A stretch of 64,000 bases of DNA, taken from assembly GCA_920105625.2 (NCBI GenBank), contig CAKKTE020000256.1, forward strand, positions 45,911 to 109,910, given 5' to 3'. The position numbers and the translations under genes are program-made. Shown here piece by piece: positions 37,551 to 50,878 of the stretch. Source of the DNA: Clusia tigrina (taxonomy: Eukaryota; Arthropoda; Insecta; Diptera; Clusiidae). Position 1 is the first letter of the stretch; each line of letters begins with the position of its first letter. The notes beneath the pieces were generated by a model. It did no database searches and had not been told where the DNA came from. It saw nothing but the letters and a program-made list of their open reading frames with translations.

Positions 37551-39118
37551 TGACAAGAGGGTCGAGTACTTTATTGTTACAAAATTTCAAGGTTTTATGA
37601 CGCTCCAGTAATAAGTTACAAGCATTTGTATGTTGCGAACTTTGATAGGTGTAGGACGTACCGTATAGAAGTTAGGGCCATTTGAAGTTTTATCAGTGTT
37701 TGATTTGGGAGTCAATGGTAGCATAGCTTTGAGCGATGGCTTAAATTTACAAGAGGCTCGAGTACTTTATTGTTACAAAACTTCAAGGTTTTATGACGCT
37801 CCAGTAAAAAGATACAAGCATTTGTATGTTGCAAACTTTGATAGGTGTTGGACGTACCGTAATGAAGTTAGGGGCGTTTGAAGTTTTATCAGTGTTTGAT
37901 TTGGGACTCTAGGGTAGCATAGCTTTGAGCGACAGCTTAAATTGACAAGAGGGTCGAGTACTTTATTGTTACAAAATTTCAAGGTTTTATGACGCTCCAG
38001 AAAAAAGTTACAAGCATTTGTATGTTGCAAACTTTGATAGGTGTAGGACGTATCGTAAAGAAGTTAGGGGCGTTTGAAGTTTTATCAGTGTTTGATTTGG
38101 GACTCAAGGGTAGCATAGCTTTGAGCGATGGCTTAAATTTACAAGAGGCTCGAGTACTTTATTGTTACAAAATTTCAAGGTTTTATGACGCTCCAGAAAA
38201 AAGTTACAAGCATTTGTATGTTGCAAACTTTGATAGGTGTAGGACGTATCGTAAAGAAGTTAGGGGCGTTTGAAGTTTTATCAGTGTTTGATTTGGGACT
38301 CTAGGGTAGCATAGCTTTGAGCGACAGCTTAAATTGACAAGAGGGTCGAGTACTTTATTGTTACAAAATTTCAAGGTTTTATGACGCTCCAGTAATAAGT
38401 TACAAGCATTTGTATGTTGCAAACTTTGATAGGTGTAGGACGTATCGTAAAGAAGTTAGGGGCGTTTGAAGTTTTATCAGTGTTTGATTTGGGACTCAAG
38501 GGTAGCATAGCTTTGAGCGATGGCTTAAATTTACAAGAGGCTCGAGTACTTTATTGTTAGAAAATTTCAAGGTTTTATGACGCTCCAGAAAAAAGTTACA
38601 AGCATTTGTATGTTGCAAACTTTGATAGGTGTAGGACGTATCGTAAAGAAGTTAGGGGCGTTTGAAGTTTTATCAGTGTTTGTTTTGGGACTCTAGGGTA
38701 GCATAGCTTTGAGCGACAGCTTAAATTGACAAGAGGGTCGAGTACTTTATTGTTACAAAATTTCAAGGTTTTATGACGCTCCAGTAAAAAGATACAAGCA
38801 TTTGTATGTTGCAAACTTTGATAGGTGTTGGACGTACCGTAATGAAGTTAGGGGCGTTTGAAGTTTTATCAGTGTTTGATTTGGGACTCTAGGGTAGCAT
38901 AGCTTTGAGCGACAGCTTAAATTGACAAGAGGGTCGAGTACTTTATTGTTACAAAATTTCAAGGTTTTATGACGCTCCAGTAAAAAGATACAAGCATTTG
39001 TATGTTGCAAACTTTGATAGGTGTTGGACGTACCGTAATGAAGTTAGGGGCGTTTGAAGTTTTATCAGTGTTTGATTTGGGACTCAAGGGTAGCATAGCT
39101 TTGAGCGATGGCTTAAAT
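37551..39118 (+). repeat. 8-mer HOR unit A-B-G-D-H-D-F-F (copy 3)
   Basis: Tandem to copy 2. The last F (38,923) ends in the C-style 'ctcaagg' and 'gatggc' rather than 'ctctagg' and 'gacagc'. Private changes include 'gttagaaaat' near 38,556 and 'tttgttttggg' near 38,680. Confidence 0.82.
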
Positions 39119-42100
39119 TTACAAGAGGCTCGAGTACTTTATTGTTACAAAATTTCAAGGTTTTATGACGCTCCAGAAAAAAGTTACAAGCATTTGTATG
39201 TTGCAAACTTTGATAGGTGTAGGACGTATCGTAAAGAAGTTAGGGGCGTTTGAAGTTTTATCAGTGTTTGATTTGGGACTCTAGGGTAGCATAGCTTTGA
39301 GCGACAGCTTAAATTGACAAGAGGGTCGAGTACTTTATTGTTACAAAACTTCAAGGTTTTATGACGCTCCAGTAAAAAGATACAAGCATTTGTATGTTGC
39401 AAACTTTGATAGGTGTTGGACGTACCGTAAAGAAGTTAGGGGCGTTTGAAGTTTTATCAGTGTTTGATTTGGGACTCTAGGGTAGCATAGCTTTGAGCGA
39501 CAGCTTAAATTGACAAGAGGGTCGAGTACTTTATTGTTACAAAATTTCAAGGTTTTATGACGCTCCAGAAAAAAGTTACAAGCATTTGTATGTTGCAAAC
39601 TTTGATAGGTGTAGGACGTATCGTAAAGAAGTTAGGGGCGTTTGAAGTTTTATCAGTGTTTGATTTGGGACTCAAGGGTAGCATAGCTTTGAGCGATGGC
39701 TTAAATTTACAAGAGGCTCGAGTACTTTATTGTTACAAAATTTGAAGGTTTTATGACGCTCCAGAAAAAAGTTACAAGCATTTGTATGTTGCAAACTTTG
39801 ATAGGTGTAGGACGTATCGTAAAGAAGTTAGGGGCGTTTGAAGTTTTATCAGTGTTTGATTTGGGACTCTAGGGTAGCATAGCTTTGAGCGACAGCTTAA
39901 ATTGACAAGAGGGTCGAGTACTTTATTGTTACAAAATTTCAAGGTTTTATGACGCTCCAGTAATAAGTTACAAGCATTTGTATGTTGCGAACTTTGATAG
40001 GTGTAGGACGTACCGTATAGAAGTTAGGGCCATTTGAAGTTTTATCAGTGTTTGATTTGGGAGTCAATGGTAGCATAGCTTTGAGCGATGGCTTAAATTT
40101 ACAAGAGGCTCGAGTACTTTATTGTTACAAAATTTCAAGGTTTTATGACGCTCCAGAAAAAAGTTACAAGCATTTGTATGTTGCAAACTTTGATAGGTGT
40201 TGGACGTACCGTAATGAAGTTAGGGGCGTTTGAAGTTTTATCATTGTTTGATTTGGGACTCTAGGGTAGCATAGCTTTGAGCGACAGCTTAAATTGACAA
40301 GAGGGTCGAGTACTTTATTGTTACAAAATTTCAAGGTTTTATGACGCTCCAGTAATAAGTTACAAGCATTTGTATGTTGCAAACTTTGATAGGTGTAGGA
40401 CGTATCGTAAAGAAGTTAGGGGCGTTTGAAGTTTTATCAGTGTTTGATTTGGGACTCAAGGGTAGCATAGCTTTGAGCGATGGCTTAAATTTACAAGAGG
40501 CTCGAGTACTTTATTGTTACAAAATTTCAAGGTTTTATGACGCTCCAGAAAAAAGTTACAAGCATTTGTATGTTGCAAACTTTGATAGGTGTAGGACGTA
40601 TCGTAAAGAAGTTAGGGGCGTTTGAAGTTTTATCAGTGTTTGATTTGGGACTCTAGGGTAGCATAGCTTTGAGCGACAGCTTAAATTGACAAGAGGGTCG
40701 AGTACTTTATTGTTACAAAATTTCAAGGTTTTATGACGCTCCAGTAAAAAGATACAAGCATTTGTATGTTGCAAACTTTGATAGGTGTTGGACGTACCGT
40801 AATGAAGTTAGGGGCGTTTGAAGTTTTATCAGTGTTTGATTTGGGACTCTAGGGTAGCATAGCTTTGAGCGACAGCTTAAATTGACAAGAGGGTCGAGTA
40901 CTTTATTGTTACAAAATTTCAAGGTTTTATGACGCTCCAGTAATAAGTTACAAGCATTTGTATGTTGCGAACTTTGATAGGTGTAGGACGTACCGTATAG
41001 AAGTTAGGGCCATTTGAAGTTTTATCAGTGTTTGATTTGGGAGTCAATGGTAGCATAGCTTTGAGCGATGGCTTAAATTTACAAGAGGCTCGAGTACTTT
41101 ATTGTTACAAAACTTCAAGGTTTTATGACGCTCCAGTAAAAAGATACAAGCATTTGTATGTTGCAAACTTTGATAGGTGTTGGACGTACCGTAATGAAGT
41201 TAGGGGCGTTTGAAGTTTTATCAGTGTTTGATTTGGGACTCTAGGGTAGCATAGCTTTGAGCGACAGCTTAAATTGACAAGAGGGTCGAGTACTTTATTG
41301 TTACAAAATTTCAAGGTTTTATGACGCTCCAGAAAAAAGTTACAAGCATTTGTATGTTGCAAACTTTGATAGGTGTAGGACGTATCGTAAAGAAGTTAGG
41401 GGCGTTTGAAGTTTTATCAGTGTTTGATTTGGGACTCAAGGGTAGCATAGCTTTGAGCGATGGCTTAAATTTACAAGAGGCTCGAGTACTTTATTGTTAC
41501 AAAATTTCAAGGTTTTATGACGCTCCAGAAAAAAGTTACAAGCATTTGTATGTTGCAAACTTTGATAGGTGTAGGACGTATCGTAAAGAAGTTAGGGGCG
41601 TTTGAAGTTTTATCAGTGTTTGATTTGGGACTCTAGGGTAGCATAGCTTTGAGCGACAGCTTAAATTGACAAGAGGGTCGAGTACTTTATTGTTACAAAA
41701 TTTCAAGGTTTTATGACGCTCCAGTAATAAGTTACAAGCATTTGTATGTTGCAAACTTTGATAGGTGTAGGACGTATCGTAAAGAAGTTAGGGGCGTTTG
41801 AAGTTTTATCAGTGTTTGATTTGGGACTCAAGGGTAGCATAGCTTTGAGCGATGGCTTAAATTTACAAGAGGCTCGAGTACTTTATTGTTACAAAATTTC
41901 AAGGTTTTATGACGCTCCAGAAAAAAGTTACAAGCATTTATATGTTGCAAACTTTGATAGGTGTAGGACGTATCGTAAAGAAGTTAGGGGCGTTTGAAGT
42001 TTTATCAGTGTTTGATTTGGGACTCTAGGGTAGCATAGCTTTGAGCGACAGCTTAAATTGACAAGAGGGTCGAGTACTTTATTGTTACAAAATTTCAAGG

Positions 42101-42450
42101 TTTTATGACGCTCCAGTAAAAAGATACAAGCATTTGTATGTTGCAAACTTTGATAGGTGTTGGACGTACCGTAATGAAGTTAGGGGCGTTTGAAGTTTTA
42201 TCAGTGTTTGATTTGGGACTCTAGGGTAGCATAGCTTTGAGCGACAGCTTAAATTGACAAGAGGGTCGAGTACTTTATTGTTACAAAATTTCAAGGTTTT
42301 ATGACGCTCCAGTAAAAAGATACAAGCATTTGTATGTTGCAAACTTTGATAGGTGTTGGACGTACCGTAATGAAGTTAGGGGCGTTTGAAGTTTTATCAG
42401 TGTTTGATTTGGGACTCTAGGGTAGCATAGCTTTGAGCGACAGCTTAAAT
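39119..42450 (+). repeat. 3.3-kb segment, copy 2 of a 17-monomer duplication
   Basis: Partner of 34,219-37,550. Private changes in this copy include 'tttgaagg' for 'ttcaagg' near 39,742, 'gttttatcattg' near 40,242 and 'gtaaagaag' in the F at 39,315. Confidence 0.8.
40883..42450 (+). repeat. 8-mer HOR unit A-B-G-D-H-D-F-F (copy 4)
   Basis: Same order, 4,900 bp downstream of copy 2 and 10,780 bp downstream of copy 1. Like copy 1 it is followed by H-D-F-A-B-G-D. A private 'catttatatg' lies near 41,935. Confidence 0.82.
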
Positions 42451-45400
42451 TGACAAGAGGGTCGAGTACTTTATTGTTACAAAATTTCAAGGTTTTATGA
42501 CGCTCCAGTAATAAGTTACAAGCATTTGTATGTTGCAAACTTTGATAGGTGTAGGACGTATCGTAAAGAAGTTAGGGGCGTTTGAAGTTTTATCAGTGTT
42601 TGATTTGGGACTCAAGGGTAGCATAGCTTTGAGCGATGGCTTAAATTTACAAGAGGCTCGAGTACTTTATTGTTACAAAATTTCAAGGTTTTATGACGCT
42701 CCAGAAAAAAGTTACAAGCATTTGTATGTTGCAAACTTTGATAGGTGTAGGACGTATCGTAAAGAAGTTAGGGGCGTTTGAAGTTTTATCAGTGTTTGAT
42801 TTGGGACTCTAGGGTAGCATAGCTTTGAGCGACAGCTTAAATTGACAAGAGGGTCGAGTACTTTATTGTTACAAAATTTCAAGGTTTTATGACGCTCCAG
42901 TAAAAAGATACAAGCATTTGTATGTTGCAAACTTTGATAGGTGTTGGACGTACCGTAATGAAGTTAGGGGCGTTTGAAGTTTTATCAGTGTTTGATTTGG
43001 GACTCTAGGGTAGCATAGCTTTGAGCGACAGCTTAAATTGACAAGAGGGTCGAGTACTTTATTGTTACAAAATTTCAAGGTTTTATGACGCTCCAGTAAT
43101 AAGTTACAAGCATTTGTATGTTGCGAACTTTGATAGGTGTAGGACGTACCGTATAGAAGTTAGGGGCGTTTGAAGTTTTATCAGTGTTTGATTTGGGAGT
43201 CAATGGTAGCATAGCTTTGAGCGATGGCTTAAATTTACAAGAGACTCGAGTACTTTATTGTTACAAAACTTCAAGGTTTTATGACGCTCCAGTAAAAAGA
43301 TACAAGCATTTGTATGTTGCAAACTTTGATAGGTGTTGGACGTACCGTAATGAAGTTAGGGGCGTTTGAAGTTTTATCAGTGTTTGATTTGGGACTCTAG
43401 GGTAGCATAGCTTTGAGCGACAGCTTAAATTGACAAGAGGGTCGAGTACTTTATTGTTACAAAATTTCAAGGTTTTATGACGCTCCAGAAAAAAGTTACA
43501 AGCATTTGTATGTTGCAAACTTTGATAGGTGTAGGACGTATCGTAAAGAAGTTAGGGGCGTTTGAAGTTTTATCAGTGTTTGATTTGGGACTCAAGGGTA
43601 GCATAGCTTTGAGCGATGGCTTAAATTTACAAGAGGCTCGAGTACTTTATTGTTACAAAATTTCAAGGTTTTATGACGCTCCAGAAAAAAGTTACAAGCA
43701 TTTGTATGTTGCAAACTTTGATAGGTGTAGGACGTATCGTAAAGAAGTTAGGGGCGTTTGAAGTTTTATCAGTGTTTGATTTGGGACTCTAGGGTAGCAT
43801 AGCTTTGAGCGACAGCTTAAATTGACAAGAGGGTCGAGTACTTTATTGTTACAAAATTTCAAGGTTTTATGACGCTCCAGTAATAAGTTACAAGCATTTG
43901 TATGTTGCGAACTTTGATAGGTGTAGGACGTACCGTGTAGAAGTTAGGGGCGTTTGAAGTTTTATCAGTGTTTGATTTGGGAGTCAATGGTAGCATAGCT
44001 TTGAGCGATGGCTTAAATTTACAAGAGAATCGAGTACTTTATTGTTACAAAACTTCAAGGTTTTATGACGCTCCAGTAAAAAGATACAAGCATTTGTATG
44101 TTGCAAACTTTGATAGGTGTTGGACGTACCGTAATGAAGTTAGGGGCGTTTGAAGTTTTATCAGTGTTTGATTTGGGACTCTAGGGTAGCATAGCTTTGA
44201 GCGACAGCTTAAATTGACAAGAGGGTCGAGTACTTTATTGTTACAAAATTTCAAGGTTTTATGACGCTCCAGTAATAAGTTACAAGCATTTGTATGTTGC
44301 GAACTTTGATAGGTGTAGGACGTACCGTGTAGAAGTTAGGGGCGTTTGAAGTTTTATCAGTGTTTGATTTGGGAGTCAATGGTAGCATAGCTTTGAGCGA
44401 TGGCTTAAATTTACAAGAGAATCGAGTACTTTATTGTTACAAAACTTCAAGGTTTTATGACGCTCCAGTAAAAAGTTACAAGCATTTGTATGTTGCAAAC
44501 TGCGATTGGTGTAGGACGTACCGTAATGAAGTTAGGGGCGTTTGAAGTTTTATCAGTGTTTGATTTGGGACTCTAGGGTAGCATAGCTTTGAGCGACAGC
44601 TTAAATTGACAAGAGGGTCGAGTACTTTATTGTTACAAAATTTCAAGGTTTTATGACGCTCCAGTAATAAGTTACAAGCATTTGTATGTTGCGAACTTTG
44701 ATAGGTGTAGGACGTACCGTATAGAAGTTAGGGCCATTTGAAGTTTTATCAGTGTTTGATTTTGGACTCTAGGGTAGCATAGCTTTGAGCGATGGCTTAA
44801 ATTTACAAGAGGCTCGAGTACTTTATTGTTACAAAACTTCAAGGTTTTATGACGCTCCAGTAAAAAGATACAAGCATTTGTATGTTGCAAACTTTGATAG
44901 GTGTTGGACGTACCGTAATGAAGTTAGGGGCGTTTGAAGTTTTATCAGTGTTTGATTTGGGACTCTAGGGTAGCATAGCTTTGAGCGACAGCTTAAATTG
45001 ACAAGAGGGTCGAGTACTTTATTGTTACAAAATTTCAAGGTTTTATGACGCTCCAGTAATAAGTTACAAGCATTTGTATGTTGCGAACTTTGATAGGTGT
45101 AGGACGTACCGTATAGAAGTTAGGGCCATTTGAAGTTTTATCAGTGTTTGATTTTGGACTCTAGGGTAGCATAGCTTTGAGCGATGGCTTAAATTTACAA
45201 GAGGCTCGAGTACTTTATTGTTACAAAATTTCAAGGTTTTATGACGCTCCAGAAAAAAGTTACAAGCATTTGTATGTTGCAAACTTTGATAGGTGTAGGA
45301 CGTATCGTAAAGAAGTTAGGGGCGTTTGAAGTTTTATCAGTGTTTGATTTGGGACTCAAGGGTAGCATAGCTTTGAGCGATGGCTTAAATTTACAAGAGG

Positions 45401-45586
45401 CTCGAGTACTTTATTGTTACAAAATTTCAAGGTTTTATGACGCTCCAGAAAAAAGTTACAAGCATTTGTATGTTGCAAACTTTGATAGGTGTAGGACGTA
45501 TCGTAAAGAAGTTAGGGGCGTTTGAAGTTTTATCAGTGTTTGATTTGGGACTCTAGGGTAGCATAGCTTTGAGCGACAGCTTAAAT

Positions 45587-46566
45587 TGACAAGAGGGTCG
45601 AGTACTTTATTGTTACAAAATTTCAAGGTTTTATGACGCTCCAGTAATAAGTTACAAGCATTTGTATGTTGCGAACTTTGATAGGTGTAGGACGTACCGT
45701 ATAGAAGTTAGGGCCATTTGAAGTTTTATCAGTGTTTGATTTGGGAGTCAATGGTAGCATAGCTTTGAGCGATGGCTTAAATTTACAAGAGACTCGAGTA
45801 CTTTATTGTTACAAAACTTCAAGGTTTTATGACGCTCCAGTAAAAAGATACAAGCATTTGTATGTTGCAAACTTTGATAGGTGTTGGACGTACCGTAATG
45901 AAGTTAGGGGCGTTTGAAGTTTTATCAGTGTTTGATTTGGGACTATAGGGTAGCATAGCTTTGAGCGACAGCTTAAATTGACAAGAGGGTCGAGTACTTT
46001 ATTGTTACAAAATTTCAAGGTTTTATGACGCTCCAGTAATAAGTTACAAGCATTTGTATGTTGCGAACTTTGATAGGTGTAGGACGTACCGTATAGAAGT
46101 TAGGGCCATTTGAAGTTTTATCAGTGTTTGATTTTGGACTCTAGGGTAGCATAGCTTTGAGCGATGGCTTAAATTTACAAGAGGCTCGAGTACTTTATTG
46201 TTACAAAATTTCAAGGTTTTATGACGCTCCAGAAAAAAGTTACAAGCATTTGTATGTTGCAAACTTTGATAGGTGTAGGACGTATCGTAAAGAAGTTAGG
46301 GGCGTTTGAAGTTTTATCAGTGTTTGATTTGGGACTCAAGGGTAGCATAGCTTTGAGCGATGGCTTAAATTTACAAGAGGCTCGAGTACTTTATTGTTAC
46401 AAAATTTCAAGATTTTATGACGCTCCAGAAAAAAGTTACAAGCATTTGTATGTTTTAAACTTTGATAGGTGTAGGACGTATCGTAAAGAAGTTAGGGGCG
46501 TTTGAAGTTTTATCAGTGTTTGATTTGGGACTCTAGGGTAGCATAGCTTTGAGCGACAGCTTAAAT
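45587..46566 (+). repeat. 5-mer HOR unit A-B-A'-C-D
   Basis: Canonical order. B has 'gagactcgag' and a private 'gactatagg' near 45,943. D has a private 'tgttttaaac' near 46,451, a two-base change of the usual 'tgttgcaaac'. Confidence 0.85.
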
Positions 46567-47742
46567 TGACAAGAGGGTCGAGTACTTTATTGTTACAAAA
46601 TTTCAAGGTTTTATGACGCTCCAGTAATAAGTTACAAGCATTTGTATGTTGCGAACTTTGATAGGTGTAGGACGTACCGTATAGAAGTTAGGGCCATTTG
46701 AAGTTTTATCAGTGTTTGATTTGGGAGTCAATGGTAGCATAGCTTTGAGCGATGGCTTAAATTTACAAGAGGCTCGAGTACTTTATTGTTACAAAACTTC
46801 AAGGTTTTATGACGCTCCAGTAAAAAGATACAAGCATTTGTATGTTGCAAACTTTGATAGGTGTTGGACGTACCGTAATGAAGTTAGGGGCGTTTGAAGT
46901 TTTATCAGTGTTTGATTTGGGACTCAAGGGTAGCATAGCTTTGAGAGATGGCTTAAATTTACAAGAGGCTCGAGTACTTTATTGTTACAAAATTTCAAGG
47001 TTTTATGACGCTCCAGAAAAAAGTTACAAGCATTTGTATGTTGCAAACTTTGATAGGTGTAGGACGTATCGTAAAGAAGTTAGGGGCGTTTGAAGTTTTA
47101 TCAGTGTTTGATTTGGGACTCAAGGGTAGCATAGCTTTGAGTGATGGCTTAAATTTACAAGAGGCTCGAGTACTTTATTGTTACAAAATTTCAAGGTTTT
47201 ATGACGCTCCAGAAAAAAGTTACAAGCATTTGTATGTTGCAAACTTTGATAGGTGTAGGACGTATCGTAAAGAAGTTAGGGGCGTTTGTAGTTTTATCAG
47301 TGTTTGATTTGGGACTCTAGGGTAGCATAGCTTTGAGCGACAGCTTAAATTGACAAGAGGGTCGAGTACTTTATTGTTACAAAATTTCAAGGTTTTATGA
47401 CGCTCCAGTAATAAGTTACAAGCATTTGTATGTTGCGAACTTTGATAGGTGTAGGACGTATCGTAAAGAAGTTAGGGGCGTTTGAAGTTTTATCAGTGTT
47501 TGATTTGGGACTCAAGGGTAGCATAGCTTTGAGCGATGGCTTAAATTTACAAGAGGCTCGAGTACTTTATTGTTACAAAATTTCAAGGTTTTATGACGCT
47601 CCAGAAAAAAGTTACAAGCATTTGTATGTTGCAAACTTTGATAGGTGTAGGACGTATCGTAAAGAAGTTAGGGGCGTTTGAAGTTTTATCAGTGTTTGAT
47701 TTGGGACTCTAGGGTAGCATAGCTTTGAGCGACAGCTTAAAT

Positions 47743-48722
47743 TGACAAGAGGGTCGAGTACTTTATTGTTACAAAATTTCAAGGTTTTATGACGCTCCAG
47801 TAATAAGTTACAAGCATTTGTATGTTGCGAACTTTGATAGGTGTAGGACGTACCGTATAGAAGTTAGGGCCATTTGAAGTTTTATCAGTGTTTGATTTGG
47901 GAGTCAATGGTAGCATAGCTTTGAGCGATGGCTTAAATTTACAAGAGGCTCGAGTACTTTATTGTTACAAAACTTCAAGGTTTTATGACGCTCCAGTAAA
48001 AAGATACAAGCATTTGTATGTTGCAAACTTTGATAGGTGTTGGACGTACCGTAATGAAGTTAGGGGCGTTTGAAGTTTTATCAGTGTTTGATTTGGGACT
48101 CTAGGGTAGCATAGCTTTGAGCGACAGCTTAAATTGACAAGAGGGTCGAGTACTTTATTGTTACAAAATTTCAAGGTTTTATGACGCTCCAGTAATAAGT
48201 TACAAGCATTTGTATGTTGCGAACTTTGATAGGTGTAGGACGTACCGTATAGAAGTTAGGGCCATTTGAAGTTTTATCAGTGTTTGATTTTGGACTCTAG
48301 GGTAGCATAGCTTTGAGCGATGGCTTAAATTTACAAGAGGCTCGAGTACTTTATTGTTACAAAATTTCAAGGTTTTATGACGCTCCAGAAAAAAGTTACA
48401 AGCATTTGTATGTTGCAAACTTTGATAGGTGTAGGACGTATCGTAAAGAAGTTAGGGGTGTTTGAAGTTTTATCAGTGTTTGATTTGGGACTCAAGGGTA
48501 GCATAGCTTTGAGCGATGGCTTAAATTTACAAGAGGCTCGAGTACTTTATTGTTACAAAATTTCAAGGTTTTATGACGCTCCAGAAAAAAGTTACAAGCA
48601 TTTGTATGTTGCAAACTTTGATAGGTGTAGGACGTATCGTAAAGAAGTTAGGGGCGTTTGAAGTTTTATCAGTGTTTGATTTGGGACTCTAGGGTAGCAT
48701 AGCTTTGAGCGACAGCTTAAAT
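47743..48722 (+). repeat. 5-mer HOR unit A-B-A'-C-D (reference copy)
   Basis: Best copy for defining types: A 47,743-47,938, B 47,939-48,134, A' 48,135-48,330, C 48,331-48,526, D 48,527-48,722. The next unit starts 980 bp on at 48,723 with the same marker order. A private 'ggggtgtttg' lies near 48,455. Confidence 0.9.
47939..48134 (+). repeat. B monomer with 10-bp inverted repeat
   Basis: Reference B monomer. 'aaaacttcaa' at 47,969-47,978 and 'ttgaagtttt' at 48,070-48,079 are perfect inverted copies separated by 91 bp. In A, A', C and D the left arm is 'aaaatttcaa', giving one mismatch. The dyad is present in every B-type monomer with the 'acttc' variant. Any role is unknown. Confidence 0.75.
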
Positions 48723-49702
48723 TGACAAGAGGGTCGAGTACTTTATTGTTACAAAATTTCAAGGTTTTATGACGCTCCAGTAATAAGTTACAAGCATTTG
48801 TATGTTGCGAACTTTGATAGGTGTAGGACGTACCGTATAGAAGTTAGGGGCATTTGAAGTTTTATCAGTGTTTGATTTGGGAGTCAATGGTAGCATAGCT
48901 TTGAGCGATGGCTTAAATTTACAAGAGGCTCGAGTACTTTATTGTTACAAAACTTCAAGGTTTTATGACGCTCCAGTAAAAAGATACAAGCATTTGTATG
49001 TTGCAAACTTTGATAGGTGTTGGACGTACCGTAATGAAGTTAGGGGCGTTTGAAGTTTTATCAGTGTTTGATTTGGGACTCTAGGGTAGCATAGCTTTGA
49101 GCGACAGCTTAAATTGACAAGAGGGTCGAGTACTTTATTGTTACAAAATTTCAAGGTTTTATGACGCTCCAGTAATAAGTTACAAGCATTTGTATGTTGC
49201 GAACTTTGATAGGTGTAGGACGTACCGTATAGAAGTTAGGGCCATTTGAAGTTTTATCAGTGTTTGATTTTGGACTCTAGGGTAGCATAGCTTTGAGCGA
49301 TGGCTTAAATTTACAAGAGGCTCGAGTACTTTATTGTTACAAAATTTCAAGGTTTTATGACGCTCCAGAAAAAAGTTACAAGCATTTGTATGTTGCAAAC
49401 TTTGATAGGTGTAGGACGTATCGTAAAGAAGTTAGGGGCGTTTGAAGTTTTATCAGTGTTTGATTTGGGACTCAAGGGTAGCATAGCTTTGAGCGATGGC
49501 TTAAATTTACAAGAGGCTCGAGTACTTTATTGTTACAAAATTTCAAGGTTTTATGACGCTCCAGAAAAAAGTTACAAGCATTTGTATGTTGCAAACTTTG
49601 ATAGGTGTAGGACGTATCGTAAAGAAGTTAGGGGCGTTTGAAGTTTTATCAGTGTTTGATTTGGGACTCTAGGGTAGCATAGCTTTGAGCGACAGCTTAA
49701 AT
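48723..49702 (+). repeat. 5-mer HOR unit A-B-A'-C-D
   Basis: Tandem neighbour of the 47,743 unit and nearly identical to it. Its A monomer has 'ggggcatttg' near 48,846, intermediate between 'gggccattt' and 'ggggcgttt'. Confidence 0.88.
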
Positions 49703-50878
49703 TGACAAGAGGGTCGAGTACTTTATTGTTACAAAATTTCAAGGTTTTATGACGCTCCAGTAATAAGTTACAAGCATTTGTATGTTGCGAACTTTGATAG
49801 GTGTAGGACGTACCGTATAGAAGTTAGGGCCATTTGAAGTTTTATCAGTGTTTTATTTGGGAGTCAATGGTAGCATAGCTTTGAGCGATGGCTTAAATTT
49901 ACAAGAGGCTCGAGTACTTTATTGTTACAAAACTTCAAGGTTTTATGACGCTCCAGTAAAAAGATACAAGCATTTGTATGTTGCAAACTTTGATAGGTGT
50001 TGGACGTACCGTAATGAAGTTAGGGGCGTTTGAAGTTTTATCAGTGTTTGATTTGGGACTCAAGGGTAGCATAGCTTTGAGCGATGGCTTAAATTTACAA
50101 GAGGCTCGAGTACTTTATTGTTACAAAATTTCAAGGTTTTATGACGCTCCAGAAAAAAGTTACAAGCATTTGTATGTTGCAAACTTTGATAGGTGTAGGA
50201 CGTATCGTAAAGAAGTTAGGGGCGTTTGAAGTTTTATCAGTGTTTGATTTGGGACTCAAGGGTAGCATAGCTTTGAGCGATGGCTTAAATTTACAAGAGG
50301 CTCGAGTACTTTATTGTTACAAAATTTCAAGGTTTTATGACGCTCCAGAAAAAAGTTACAAGCATTTGTATGTTGCAAACTTTGATAGGTGTAGGACGTA
50401 TCGTAAAGAAGTTAGGGGCGTTTGAAGTTTTATCAGTGTTTGATTTGGGACTCTAGGGTAGCATAGCTTTGAGCGACAGCTTAAATTGACAAGAGGGTCG
50501 AGTACTTTATTGTTACAAAATTTCAAGGTTTTATGACGCTCCAGTAATAAGTTACAAGCATTTGTATGTTGCGAACTTTGATAGGTGTAGGACGTACCGT
50601 ATAGAAGTTAGGGCCATTTGAAGTTTTATCAGTGTTTGATTTGGGAGTCAATGGTAGCATAGCTTTGAACGATGGCTTAAATTTACAAGAGGCTCGAGTA
50701 CTTTATTGTTACAAAATTTCAAGGTTTTATGACGCTCCAGAAAAAAGTTACAAGCATTTGTATGTTGCAAACTTTGATAGGTGTTGGACGTACCGTAATG
50801 AAGTTAGGGGCGTTTGAAGTTTTATCAGTGTTTGATTTGGGACTCTAGGGTAGCATAGCTTTGAGCGACAGCTTAAAT

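Larger units (their letters stand above)
26771..44214 (+). repeat. Zone IIIb: HOR sub-domain built from chimeric monomers
   Basis: Eighty-nine monomers in which A-left chimeras are common: F (A left, B right), G and H (A left, C right). By-eye order from 30,103: A B G D H D F F H D F A B G D A E A B A' C D F G D A E H D F A B G D H D F F A B G D H D F F D F G D A E H D F A B G D H D F F H D F A B G D A B (to 44,214). A' occurs only at 26,771 (with a B-like 'gacagc' ending) and 33,827. The eight-monomer block A-B-G-D-H-D-F-F occurs four times. Confidence 0.8.
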
